A DNA stretch of 7,795 nucleotides from an uncultured Ardenticatenia bacterium (GTDB taxonomy: Bacteria > Chloroflexota > Anaerolineae > Promineifilales > Promineifilaceae): assembly GCA_937858165.1 (NCBI GenBank), contig CALLZA010000673.1:1-7795 (forward strand), read 5' to 3'. Made by a program: the position numbers and the translations under genes. The first letter of the stretch is position 1. The number at the start of each line of letters is the position of its first letter. This document shows, one piece after another, positions 1 through 6,058 of this stretch. The notes below the pieces were generated by a model. It did not search any database, was not told the DNA's origin, and saw nothing but the letters and a program-made list of their open reading frames with translations.

Positions 1-2
1 CC

Positions 3-392
3 CCCTACGTCGCCCGCTGGGGCGGGGCCTTTGGCCAGGTTTTCCGCGACTCATCCCATGACTCGCAGGGCTGGACGCAGAGCGGCATCAGCGACGCGAT
101 CTCGCCCATGATCTACTCCGCCAACCCGGAGACGTTCCGGCTGGAGCGCTGGCGGATGCTGGTGGCCGACTTCCAGGCCCAGCGTGGCAACCGCTACGTG
201 ATTCCCGGCATCGGCTCCGACCAGCCGTTCAGCGAGATCGCCGCCCGCATCGCCGCCGCCCGCGACCTGGGCACGGCCGGCCACGCCCTGTTCTCCTACA
301 CCGCGCTGGAAGGCTATGGCTACTTCGACGACCTGCGTGCCGGCCCCTATGCCACGCCGGCAGCCGTGCCCGGCCTGCCCTGGCGCAACTAG
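3..392 (+). CDS. C-terminal part of a glycosyl-hydrolase-like (GHL10-type) protein, 5' truncated
   Basis: The reading frame is open from the window edge (position 3) to TAG at 390-392, giving 129 residues with no start, so the N-terminal part is off the contig. The segment SDAISPMIY (residues 30-38) looks like a late beta-strand of a TIM barrel. It is followed by a helix with RLERWRMLVADF, a strand VIPGIGSDQ, a helix, then GTAGHALFSYTAL and a Pro/Trp-rich end (VPGLPWRN). This order matches the C-terminal half of the GHL10 / YngK-YddW-like family, which are putative secreted or lipoprotein glycoside hydrolases. The substrate is unknown even for most family members. Family membership is recognised from memory of the pattern and is not searched. 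A DUF4015-like barrel is the main alternative. Its place 33 bp upstream of a glycosyltransferase fits a glycan-related role, but it could belong to a separate unit. Confidence 0.62.
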   Translation, partial: PYVARWGGAFGQVFRDSSHDSQGWTQSGISDAISPMIYSANPETFRLERWRMLVADFQAQRGNRYVIPGIGSDQPFSEIAARIAAARDLGTAGHALFSYTALEGYGYFDDLRAGPYATPAAVPGLPWRN

Positions 393-425
393 CCGCGCCC
401 GGCGGCCGACAATGACCCACCACCG

Positions 426-1952
426 ATGAGCGACGACCGCTTCGACAGGGCCAGGCTGGACGAGCTGGGCCGCCGCGCCGCACTGCGTGAGTATGAGTTC
501 GTCTCCGCCGCGCCGGGCGTGGGCCGGATGGTGGCCCGCTTGCGTGCGGCGTGGAACGACGTGGCGACGAAGTGGCAGGTGCGGCCGCTGCTCGAGCAAC
601 AGAGTGCCTTCAACGCTGCCCTCGTCGAGTGGCTGGCGCGGCGGCAGATGGGCGAGGGGGGCGCGGACGAGCGCCACGTCGACGCCGAGCGCATCGCCCA
701 CGACCGGGCGGCGACGGCCCTCAACCGGGACGTGGCGACAATCGGCGCGCGGGCGGCGCGGCTCAGCGGCGACCGGGCAGCCAGTGGCGCGGCCCGGCGG
801 CTGCGGCTGGCCTACTTCAGCCCCCTGCCCCCGGCCCGCAGCGGCATCGCCGACTACAGCGCTGACCTGTTGCCGGCGCTGGCCGAGCGGGCCGACGTGA
901 CGCTGTTCAGCGACGCGCCGGTCGCGCCGGCGGGCCTGCCGCGCCGGCCTCTCGATGCCTTCCCGGCCGAGCGCTGGGCCTATGACCTGCCGCTCTATCA
1001 CATGGGCAACAGCGTCCATCACGCCGACATCTACCGCCTGTTGCGGCGCTTCCCCGGCGTCACCGTCCTCCATGACTTTACCCTCCACCACTTCATAGCC
1101 CATCTGACGCTCGGCGCGGGCAGCTTTGCCGCCTACGCCCGCGAGATGGGCTACGACCTGGGCCAGAGCGCCGCGCCCCTATTGCGCGACATTCGCAGCG
1201 GTCGTGCGCCCAATCCGCTCTACGACGTGGCTCTCAACCAGCGCGTCATCGACAGCAGCCTGGGCCTCATCGTCCACAGCCAGACCGTCGCCGACTGGAT
1301 CCATGCTCTGCGACCGGCGGCCCGTGTGGCCGTCATCCCCCATCTGGTCGTCCCGCGCCGCGAGCGCTCGCGCCGCGCCGAGTTGGGCCTGCCGGCCGAG
1401 GCACTGCTCATCGCCGCCGTGGGGCAGGTGACGGCGGCCAAACAACTGCCGCTGGCCCTGCGCGCCTTCCGGCGGTTGCTCGACTTCGTGCCCGAGGCGC
1501 GCTTTCTGATCGTCGGCGAGGTGCTGCCCGAAGTCGATCTTGATGGGGCCATCGGCGAGCTGGGCGTCGGCGAGCGCGTTATCCGGCTGGATTATGTCGA
1601 GTCGCTGGACGCCTTTGCCGATTGGGCGGCCACGGCCGACATCGTCCTGAACCTGCGCTACCCGACGCTGGGCGAGACGTCCGGCGCGGCGCTGCGGGTT
1701 ATGGCCGCCGGCCGGCCGCTGGTGGTGTTCGACCACGGCTGGTATGGCGAGTTGCCGGGTGGGGCGGCGGTCAAGGTTCCGCCGCTGGACGAGGGGGCGC
1801 TGCTGGCGGCGCTGCTGGAGCTGGCCGGCGACCCGGCGCAGCGGACGGCGCTGGGCGCGGCGGCGGCGCAGTACGTGGCCGAGCGTTGCGCCCCGGCGGT
1901 CGTGGCCGACGCCTACGTGGCCTTCGTGGCCGGGCTGGAGCCGGCCGTCTAG
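426..1952 (+). CDS. GT4-like glycosyltransferase with N-terminal helical module
   Basis: A 508-residue protein. Residues 1-120 are an Arg/Ala-rich helical region containing a module at about 31-72 (VARLRAAWNDVATKW, then RPLLEQQSAFNAALVEWL). A GT-B fold follows: RLRLAYFSPLPPARSGIADY (125-144) is the first strand and glycine-rich loop, with HDFTLHHF (216-223), IVHSQTVADW (282-291) and the second Rossmann domain from AAVGQVTAAKQLPLAL (330-345). Donor-site-like residues are K339 and E417 in TLGETSG. The usual second Glu of the EX7E motif is replaced by V425. A GELP motif at 441-444 follows. It should transfer a sugar from a nucleotide donor in the cytoplasm; donor and acceptor cannot be read. ATG 426 is the only sensible start; there is no clear Shine-Dalgarno sequence. 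It ends 2 bp before the next ATG, implying co-transcription and coupling. Confidence 0.88.
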   Translation: MSDDRFDRARLDELGRRAALREYEFVSAAPGVGRMVARLRAAWNDVATKWQVRPLLEQQSAFNAALVEWLARRQMGEGGADERHVDAERIAHDRAATALNRDVATIGARAARLSGDRAASGAARRLRLAYFSPLPPARSGIADYSADLLPALAERADVTLFSDAPVAPAGLPRRPLDAFPAERWAYDLPLYHMGNSVHHADIYRLLRRFPGVTVLHDFTLHHFIAHLTLGAGSFAAYAREMGYDLGQSAAPLLRDIRSGRAPNPLYDVALNQRVIDSSLGLIVHSQTVADWIHALRPAARVAVIPHLVVPRRERSRRAELGLPAEALLIAAVGQVTAAKQLPLALRAFRRLLDFVPEARFLIVGEVLPEVDLDGAIGELGVGERVIRLDYVESLDAFADWAATADIVLNLRYPTLGETSGAALRVMAAGRPLVVFDHGWYGELPGGAAVKVPPLDEGALLAALLELAGDPAQRTALGAAAAQYVAERCAPAVVADAYVAFVAGLEPAV

Positions 1953-1954
1953 CC

Positions 1955-4207
1955 ATGCCTGCCTGGACTGTCATCCCCGCGCTGGTGGCCGCCGGCTTTG
2001 TGCCCGGTTGGCTGATCGTGCGGCAGTTTGGCCGCGGGCGGTGGTCGTTGCCGCTGGCCTTCGCGGGGCTGGCCCTGGGGCTGGCGGCGCTGGGTTGGGC
2101 GGCGCTACTGCTGGCCGAAGTGGGCCTCTTTTCCATCGGCTGGCTGGCGCTGGTTTGGGCGCTGTTGGTCGGCGGGCTGTTGGCGCTGGACGTGTGGCGC
2201 GGGCGGATGGGGCATGTGTCTTTATCGGCTGGCCCTCTCCCCGACCCTCTCCCAGGGGGAGAGGGGGTAGCTGGCCCTTTCCCCAAATCTCTCCCACAGG
2301 GAGAGGGAGCGTTCTCCCCTGCTCCCCTGCCCCCCCGCTCCCCCGCTCTTCTTCCGCAGGCCGAACTAGCCTTTCTGGCGGCGTGGGCCGTGGCCGCGGG
2401 CTGGCTCTTCTTCCGGCCACATGAGTACGTGCTGGGCGCGGCCGACGCCGGGGTCTACGTCAGCATCGGCGCGTCCATAGCCCGCGAGGGCAGCATCGTC
2501 ATCGAGGACGAGACGCTGGCTGAATTAGACCCCGCGCTGTGGCCCGCTCTGCTGCGCCCTCTGCCCGACGACCCGGTGGCGGCCTACTACCTGCTGCCGG
2601 GCTTCTACGTCATCGGCACGCCGCCGGGGCAGATCACGCCCCAGTTCTACCCGCTGCACCCGGTCTGGCTGGGCGTGGCCTTTGGGCTGGCCGGGGGAAC
2701 GGCCGCCACGCCGGCGACGGCCGAAGCGATCCACGCCGCGCTGCTGCTCAACGGGCTGTGGGCAGCCCTGGGGGCGCTGGCCGTCTACTTCACCGTGCGC
2801 CAGTTCGCCGGTTGGCCGACGGCGGCGCTGGCGCTGGCGGCGTTGTCGCTGACGGCGCTGCAAGTGTGGTTCGGCCGCTATCCGACGACGGAGTTGCTGA
2901 CACAGTTCGTCCTGTGGAGCGGCCTCTGTGGGCTGGGCCACTGGTTGGGCGGCGACGGCCCGGGCAAGTTATGGGCGCTGCTGGCCGGGGTGTCGCTGGG
3001 GCTGGTCTTTCTGGTGCGGGTGGACATGCTGGTGCTGCTGCCGGTGCTGGCGCTTCTGGTCTGGTGGCTGCTGGCCGGCGGGCGGCGCGCCGTCGGCTCG
3101 GGCACGGTCGGCTGGTTTCTGGTGCCGCTGGCGGGGCTGGTGCTCCACTCCTTCATCCACGCCTGGTGGCAGAGTCGCCCCTACTTTGTCGTCCACTCCG
3201 GGCTGGGGTTGCGCCTGCTGCAAGTCAACTGGGCTATTCCCGTGGTGGGCGCGCTGGCCGGGCTGGCCTTCCTGTGGCTGCTGCGGCGGACCGAGGGGCG
3301 GTTCCTGGCCGGCTACGACCGCTACCGGCGCGTCGCTCTGGCGGCCCTCGTCGGCGTGACGCTGGTCGTTGCTGTCTATGGCTGGTTCATTCGCCCGGTC
3401 GTCGGCGCGCCGGTCGCCCAGCAGGACTTCTTCAGCGGCGGCAGCGTCCCCCTGACCGATCACGAGAACTGGCGGCGTCTGGGCTGGTACCTGTCGCCGG
3501 TCGGGGTGTGGCTGGGCGTGGCCGGGGTGTGCCGCCTGCTCTGGCGGGTGAACCGGCGCACGGTGATGATCCTGGCCGTCGGGGCGCTGTTCGCCGCGCT
3601 CTATCTGTGGAGCCTGCGCGCCAATCCCCACCAGGTCTACGCCATGCGGCGCTTTGTGCCTGCGGCCGTGCCGTTTTTCACGGTCGGCGGGGCGGCGGCG
3701 GTGGGTTGGCTGGCCGGCTGGCGGCGGCCGTGGGCACGGGCGGCGGCCGTGGCGCTGGCCGTCGTCTGGCTGGGCGGGTTGGGCTGGTCGGCGCGGGGCT
3801 TCGTCAGCCAGGTCGATCATCGCGGCCTGACGGCGCAACTGGACGCGCTGAACGCGACCCTGGAGCCGGGGTCGGTGCTGCTGTTCTATGACGCTGTGCC
3901 CATCGGCAACGGCGACTTCTTCGGCACGCCGCTCCAGTTCATCTACGGCCACAGCGCGTTTGCCCTGCGCGATGCCGACCCTCCGGGCGCGGACTTGGTT
4001 CGAGCGGTGGAGATATGGCACAATAGCGGACGCGCCGTCTACTGGATTGGCGACCCAGCCTGGCTCGATGAGCAGGGGTTGGCTTATGAGACAGAGGTCT
4101 ACACCCTGACCAGCCGCCGGCTGGAAGAGAGCTATGAGCACAAGCCGGTGGCCCTCATCGAGGATGAGTGGGTGTTGCGGGTGGCGCGGGTTGAGATGGG
4201 GGAGTAA
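1955..4207 (+). CDS. Polytopic GT-C-type membrane glycosyltransferase-like protein
   Basis: A 750-residue protein from ATG 1955, two bases after the upstream stop. The frame stays open further upstream only as an out-of-frame shadow of the previous gene, and the hydrophobic N-terminus (WTVIPALVAAGFVPGWLIV) supports this start. About 14-17 hydrophobic segments run from residue 5 to 611, including 31-55, 58-80, 136-153, 262-281, 339-374, 385-401, 425-443, 461-479, 512-554 and 569-611. GAADAGVYVSIG (161-172) after a membrane segment resembles the first-loop acidic motif of GT-C / PMT-ArnT-like enzymes, which use polyprenyl-phosphate sugars outside the membrane. RYPTTELLTQF (308-318) and NPHQVYAMRRFVPA (557-570) also fit such proteins. 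Residues 612-750 form a soluble C-terminal domain. Residues about 91-133 are repeat-derived (listed separately). The exact GT family is not recognised. A non-catalytic membrane protein cannot be excluded. Confidence 0.85.
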   Translation: MPAWTVIPALVAAGFVPGWLIVRQFGRGRWSLPLAFAGLALGLAALGWAALLLAEVGLFSIGWLALVWALLVGGLLALDVWRGRMGHVSLSAGPLPDPLPGGEGVAGPFPKSLPQGEGAFSPAPLPPRSPALLPQAELAFLAAWAVAAGWLFFRPHEYVLGAADAGVYVSIGASIAREGSIVIEDETLAELDPALWPALLRPLPDDPVAAYYLLPGFYVIGTPPGQITPQFYPLHPVWLGVAFGLAGGTAATPATAEAIHAALLLNGLWAALGALAVYFTVRQFAGWPTAALALAALSLTALQVWFGRYPTTELLTQFVLWSGLCGLGHWLGGDGPGKLWALLAGVSLGLVFLVRVDMLVLLPVLALLVWWLLAGGRRAVGSGTVGWFLVPLAGLVLHSFIHAWWQSRPYFVVHSGLGLRLLQVNWAIPVVGALAGLAFLWLLRRTEGRFLAGYDRYRRVALAALVGVTLVVAVYGWFIRPVVGAPVAQQDFFSGGSVPLTDHENWRRLGWYLSPVGVWLGVAGVCRLLWRVNRRTVMILAVGALFAALYLWSLRANPHQVYAMRRFVPAAVPFFTVGGAAAVGWLAGWRRPWARAAAVALAVVWLGGLGWSARGFVSQVDHRGLTAQLDALNATLEPGSVLLFYDAVPIGNGDFFGTPLQFIYGHSAFALRDADPPGADLVRAVEIWHNSGRAVYWIGDPAWLDEQGLAYETEVYTLTSRRLEESYEHKPVALIEDEWVLRVARVEMGE
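2233..2307. repeat. Two in-frame GPLPxPLPxGEG-type palindromic repeat units inside the GT-C gene
   Basis: Unit 1 (2233-2265) contains CCCTCTCCC at 2245-2253, pairing with GGGAGAGGG at 2257-2265 around a 3-nt loop. Unit 2 (2275-2307) contains CTCTCCC at 2289-2295, pairing with GGGAGAG at 2299-2305, also with a 3-nt loop. Both units begin with a CCCTYTCCCC segment, so they are diverged copies of one element. Translated in the gene frame they give GPLPDPLPGGEG and GPFPKSLPQGEG. This matches a short interspersed repeat I recall as common in bacterial genomes and metagenomes, usually between genes. Here it lies between the third and fourth hydrophobic segments and keeps the frame open. The family identity is from memory; the hairpins and the duplication are read directly. 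Confidence 0.85.
2314..2345. repeat. Tandem 8-bp pyrimidine repeat (about four CTCCCCTG-like units) within the GT-C coding sequence
   Basis: Four consecutive 8-bp units occur: CTCCCCTG, CTCCCCTG, CCCCCCCG and CTCCCCCG. They sit in a 44-nt tract (2312-2355) whose only purines are G2321, G2329, G2337 and G2345. It encodes the Pro-rich stretch SPAPLPPRSPALLP (residues 121-134). Because the unit is not a multiple of three, gain or loss of one unit would shift the frame of the 750-residue protein. It directly follows the two palindromic units and is probably part of the same inserted block. Confidence 0.75.
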
Positions 4208-4220
4208 AAGTTGGCCGTCC

Positions 4221-4236
4221 AGCGCGTTAGCGCGCT
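4221..4236 (+). terminator. Small GC-rich stem-loop downstream of the GT-C gene; weak terminator candidate
   Basis: AGCGCG (4221-4226) pairs perfectly with CGCGCT (4231-4236) around a TTAG loop, 13 bp after the GT-C stop. It is followed by CTTCCCGCCC and not a T-run, so it is a poor intrinsic terminator. It may be an mRNA 3'-end stabiliser or a chance hairpin in GC-rich DNA. It is the only structure I see in the 95-bp gap before the next start. Confidence 0.3.
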
Positions 4237-4285
4237 CTTCCCGCCCGTGTTGCCCAGAGAGAAGAGAGCGGATGATTATTTTGGT

Positions 4286-4293
4286 GAGGAGAG
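4286..4293 (+). promoter_or_regulatory. Ribosome binding site that decides a GTG start at 4303
   Basis: GAGGAGAG at 4286-4293 is the clearest Shine-Dalgarno sequence in the window. It abuts the TTG at 4294 with no spacing, which is unworkable, but lies 9 bp before the in-frame GTG at 4303. The GTG is therefore the better start. Confidence 0.7.
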
Positions 4294-4302
4294 TTGAACA
4301 AA

Positions 4303-4692
4303 GTGAGTGAACAGGCCGCGCACGAAGCGGAAATCAACGTCGAAGCGATCATGCAGCAGATTCGGCAGCAGATCATTGCCAAGCGAGCGGCTGTCGGCCC
4401 GGCGGCCGGCGGCCGCGAGATCGCGGTCACCGGCAAGCGCTTCCCGCCGGAGTTCTATGAGCACCTCTATCAAGCACGGCTGGCGCTGGACGAGGTGCAA
4501 GTTCCGGTGTTTGTCAGCAAGTCGGGTGTGCCGCTCATCGGCGGGCTGATCGTCTGGTTGCGAACCAAGTTCCATGAGCTTGTGACCTATTATGTTAACC
4601 AGAGCGCGGCGCGCCAGGTCAGCGCCAGCGAACACCTCCTGCGCGCCCTGAGCCTGCTGGGGCAGGAGCTAGAGGAAGCCGAAGAGAAGTAA
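4303..4692 (+). CDS. Small hypothetical protein; free-standing version of the glycosyltransferase N-terminal module
   Basis: A 129-residue protein from GTG 4303; a TTG at 4294 would add three residues but has no usable ribosome binding site. It is soluble, largely helical and charged at both ends (EEAEEK at the C-terminus), with no signal peptide and no convincing membrane segment. INVEAIMQQIRQQIIAKR (11-28) is a predicted amphipathic helix. Residues 80-120 (GGLIVWLRTKFHELVTYYVN, then QSAARQVSASEHLLRALSLLG) align without gaps to residues 33-73 of the glycosyltransferase at 426-1952. Shared or similar positions include the Leu-Arg pair, the aromatic three residues later, the aromatic pair YY versus KW, the Gln-x-Ser-Ala stretch and the final Leu positions. 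No catalytic motif is visible. I know similar stretches at the N-termini of Chloroflexota glycosyltransferases and methyltransferases, but no function. A scaffold or adaptor within the glycan machinery is a guess. The TAA overlaps the first bases of the next inverted repeat. Confidence 0.8.
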   Translation: MSEQAAHEAEINVEAIMQQIRQQIIAKRAAVGPAAGGREIAVTGKRFPPEFYEHLYQARLALDEVQVPVFVSKSGVPLIGGLIVWLRTKFHELVTYYVNQSAARQVSASEHLLRALSLLGQELEEAEEK

Positions 4693-4765
4693 CCACAGAT
4701 TACGCAGATTACACAGATTTTAAGAACGCCTCTTAAAATCTGTGTAATCTGCGTAATCTGTGGTT
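4691..4765. repeat. Perfect 35-bp inverted repeat with 5-nt loop (CAGATTACR-type palindrome)
   Basis: The arm 4691-4725 is the exact reverse complement of 4731-4765, with loop ACGCC at 4726-4730. Pairing continues outward through GAAGAG (4681-4686) and CTCTTC (4767-4772) after a small bulge. Each arm is built of 9-bp tandem units: CAGATTACG, CAGATTACA, CAGATT. Read through in one frame the units give the ITQITQI / CVICVIC peptides I recall from spurious translations of a widespread interspersed repeat. The right arm is followed by a T/C-rich tract (TTCCTCTTCTTTTG), so as RNA it could act as an intrinsic terminator or an RNase III substrate. It fills most of the gap between the small gene and the next glycosyltransferase and ends 16 bp before that ATG. 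Confidence 0.95.
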
Positions 4766-4781
4766 CCTCTTCTTTTGTTCG

Positions 4782-6017
4782 ATGACCATCATCACGTTCG
4801 TCACCCCCTGGTATGGCCCGGACGCGCCGGGCGGGGCCGAGGCCGAGACGCGGCGGCTGGTCGGCCAGTTGCGGCGTGCCGGTGTGCCCGTCGAGGTGCT
4901 GACGACGACGACACGCGATCTCTACGCTGACTGGGGCCGCAGCTACTACCCGGCCGGCGCAACCGAGATCGACGGCGTCATCGTGCGCCGCTTCCCGGTG
5001 CAGAAGCGCGACCGGGCAGCGTTCGACGCGGTTAACGCCCGGCTGATGCGCGGCGCGCTTGTCTCGGCCGCCGACGAGCGCGTCTATATCGAGCAGATGA
5101 TCCGCGTCCCTGACCTGTATGAGTTCATGACTCGCGAGGCCGGCGACCGTCTCTACGTCTTTATCCCGTACCTGTTCGCCACAACCTACTACGGGGCGCA
5201 GGTCTGCCCGGAGCGGTCGGTCGTCATCCCCTGCCTTCACGACGAGAGCTACGCCCGGCTGGCCCTCTATCGTGAGGTGCTGCCGCGCGTGCGGGCGCTG
5301 GTCTTCCACACCGAAGCCGAGCGGGTGCTGGCCGACCGCCTCTTCCCCGGCCACGCCGGGCAGTTGCGCGAGGTGTTGGGCGAGGGGGTGGACACCGACG
5401 CGCTGGGCGATGGCGACCGTTTTCGCCGCCGCCATGGCCTCGACGGCCCGTTGGTGCTCTACGCCGGGCGGCGCGAGCCGGGCAAGAACACGCCGCTGCT
5501 GCTCGACGCCTGGGCGCGCTACTGGCGCGGCGCGGGTCGGGCGCGCGGGGCGCGGCTGGTGCTGCTGGGGCCGGGCGACGTAGCCCTCCCGGCCGACATC
5601 GCCGATGGCTTTCTCGACCTGGGCTTTGTGCCGCCGCAGGACAAGCACGACGCCTACACCGCGGCCGACGTTTTCTGCCTGCCGTCGGTCAACGAGAGCT
5701 TCTCTATCGCCCTGATGGAGAGCTGGCTGGCCGAGACGCCGGCCCTCGTCCATGCCGGCTGCGCCGTGACCGTGGAGCACTGCCGCAACGCCAACGGCGG
5801 CCTCTACTTTGCCGACCATGATGAGTTCGCCGCCACGCTCGACTACCTGTTCGACCACCCGGCGGCCGCGGCACAGATGGGGCGCAACGGCCGCGCCTAC
5901 GTCCTGTCGCGCTACCAGTGGCCGACCATTATCCCGCGCTACCGCGACCTGTTCGCCCGCGTCCTTACGGAGAAAGCAGCCACAGATGACACGGATTTCA
6001 CAGACTTGAAGAACTAA
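4782..6017 (+). CDS. GT4 family glycosyltransferase with repeat-derived C-terminal tail
   Basis: A 411-residue GT-B enzyme. The N-terminal domain has the first strand IITFVTPWYGP and the GGAE loop (17-20) typical of GT4, then VLTTTTRDLYADW (39-51) and YYPAG...EIDGVIVRRFPV (56-73). The C-terminal domain begins near LVLYAGRREPGKN (224-236), with donor phosphate-binding candidates R230 and K235. A complete EX7E motif is present: E305 and E313 in VNESFSIALMES. It likely transfers a sugar from a nucleotide donor in the cytoplasm with retention of configuration; the specificity is unknown. ATG 4782 sits 16 bp after the inverted repeat and has no evident Shine-Dalgarno sequence. Residues 399-411 (ATDDTDFTDLKN region) are encoded by the left arm and loop of the second inverted repeat, and the TAA lies in its loop. 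The natural end was probably near TEK (396-398). The N-terminal half resembles the truncated protein at 7162. Confidence 0.93.
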   Translation: MTIITFVTPWYGPDAPGGAEAETRRLVGQLRRAGVPVEVLTTTTRDLYADWGRSYYPAGATEIDGVIVRRFPVQKRDRAAFDAVNARLMRGALVSAADERVYIEQMIRVPDLYEFMTREAGDRLYVFIPYLFATTYYGAQVCPERSVVIPCLHDESYARLALYREVLPRVRALVFHTEAERVLADRLFPGHAGQLREVLGEGVDTDALGDGDRFRRRHGLDGPLVLYAGRREPGKNTPLLLDAWARYWRGAGRARGARLVLLGPGDVALPADIADGFLDLGFVPPQDKHDAYTAADVFCLPSVNESFSIALMESWLAETPALVHAGCAVTVEHCRNANGGLYFADHDEFAATLDYLFDHPAAAAQMGRNGRAYVLSRYQWPTIIPRYRDLFARVLTEKAATDDTDFTDLKN

Positions 6018-6046
6018 TCTGTGAAATCTGTGTCATCTGTGGCTGC
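5976..6046. repeat. Second inverted repeat of the same family, overlapping the 3' end of the glycosyltransferase gene
   Basis: The arm 5976-6004 pairs with 6018-6046 over 29 bp, with a single G-T pair (G5993 with T6029, a G-U wobble in RNA). The 13-nt loop (6005-6017) contains the TAA stop. Pairing extends outward by AGAA (with one bulged A) and TTCT. Its left arm matches the left arm of the 4691-4765 repeat at 22 of 27 positions (4693-4719 versus 5980-6006) and has the same 9-bp periodicity. Position 6046 is 12 bp before the next ATG, so the hairpin occupies almost all of the intergenic space. Confidence 0.93.
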
Positions 6047-6058
6047 TTCTTAAAGCTC

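Noticed and set aside
51..1103. 350-residue minus-strand ORF spanning the first two genes
   Set aside because: It crosses two good + strand genes and their gap, with Arg/Gly/Val-rich composition typical of antisense frames in GC-rich DNA.
1622..1954. Extension of the GT-C frame upstream to an ATG at 1622
   Set aside because: It would overlap the previous glycosyltransferase by 331 bp with a Gly/Arg-rich, non-homologous-looking sequence. ATG 1955 gives a normal membrane N-terminus.
2969..4141. 390-residue minus-strand ORF opposite the GT-C gene
   Set aside because: It is a shadow produced by high GC. Its composition is Gln/Arg/Pro/His-rich without domain motifs, while the + strand has a coherent membrane protein.
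4691..4765. CRISPR or tRNA-like structure from the repeated CAGATTAC units
   Set aside because: The 9-bp units are contiguous with no spacers, and the whole is one linear hairpin without a cloverleaf.
4590..5858. 422-residue minus-strand ORF containing ITQITQI and ICVICVICGY
   Set aside because: It runs antisense to a clear GT4 gene and through the inverted repeat. The ITQIT/CVIC stretch is the translation of the repeat, not a protein motif.
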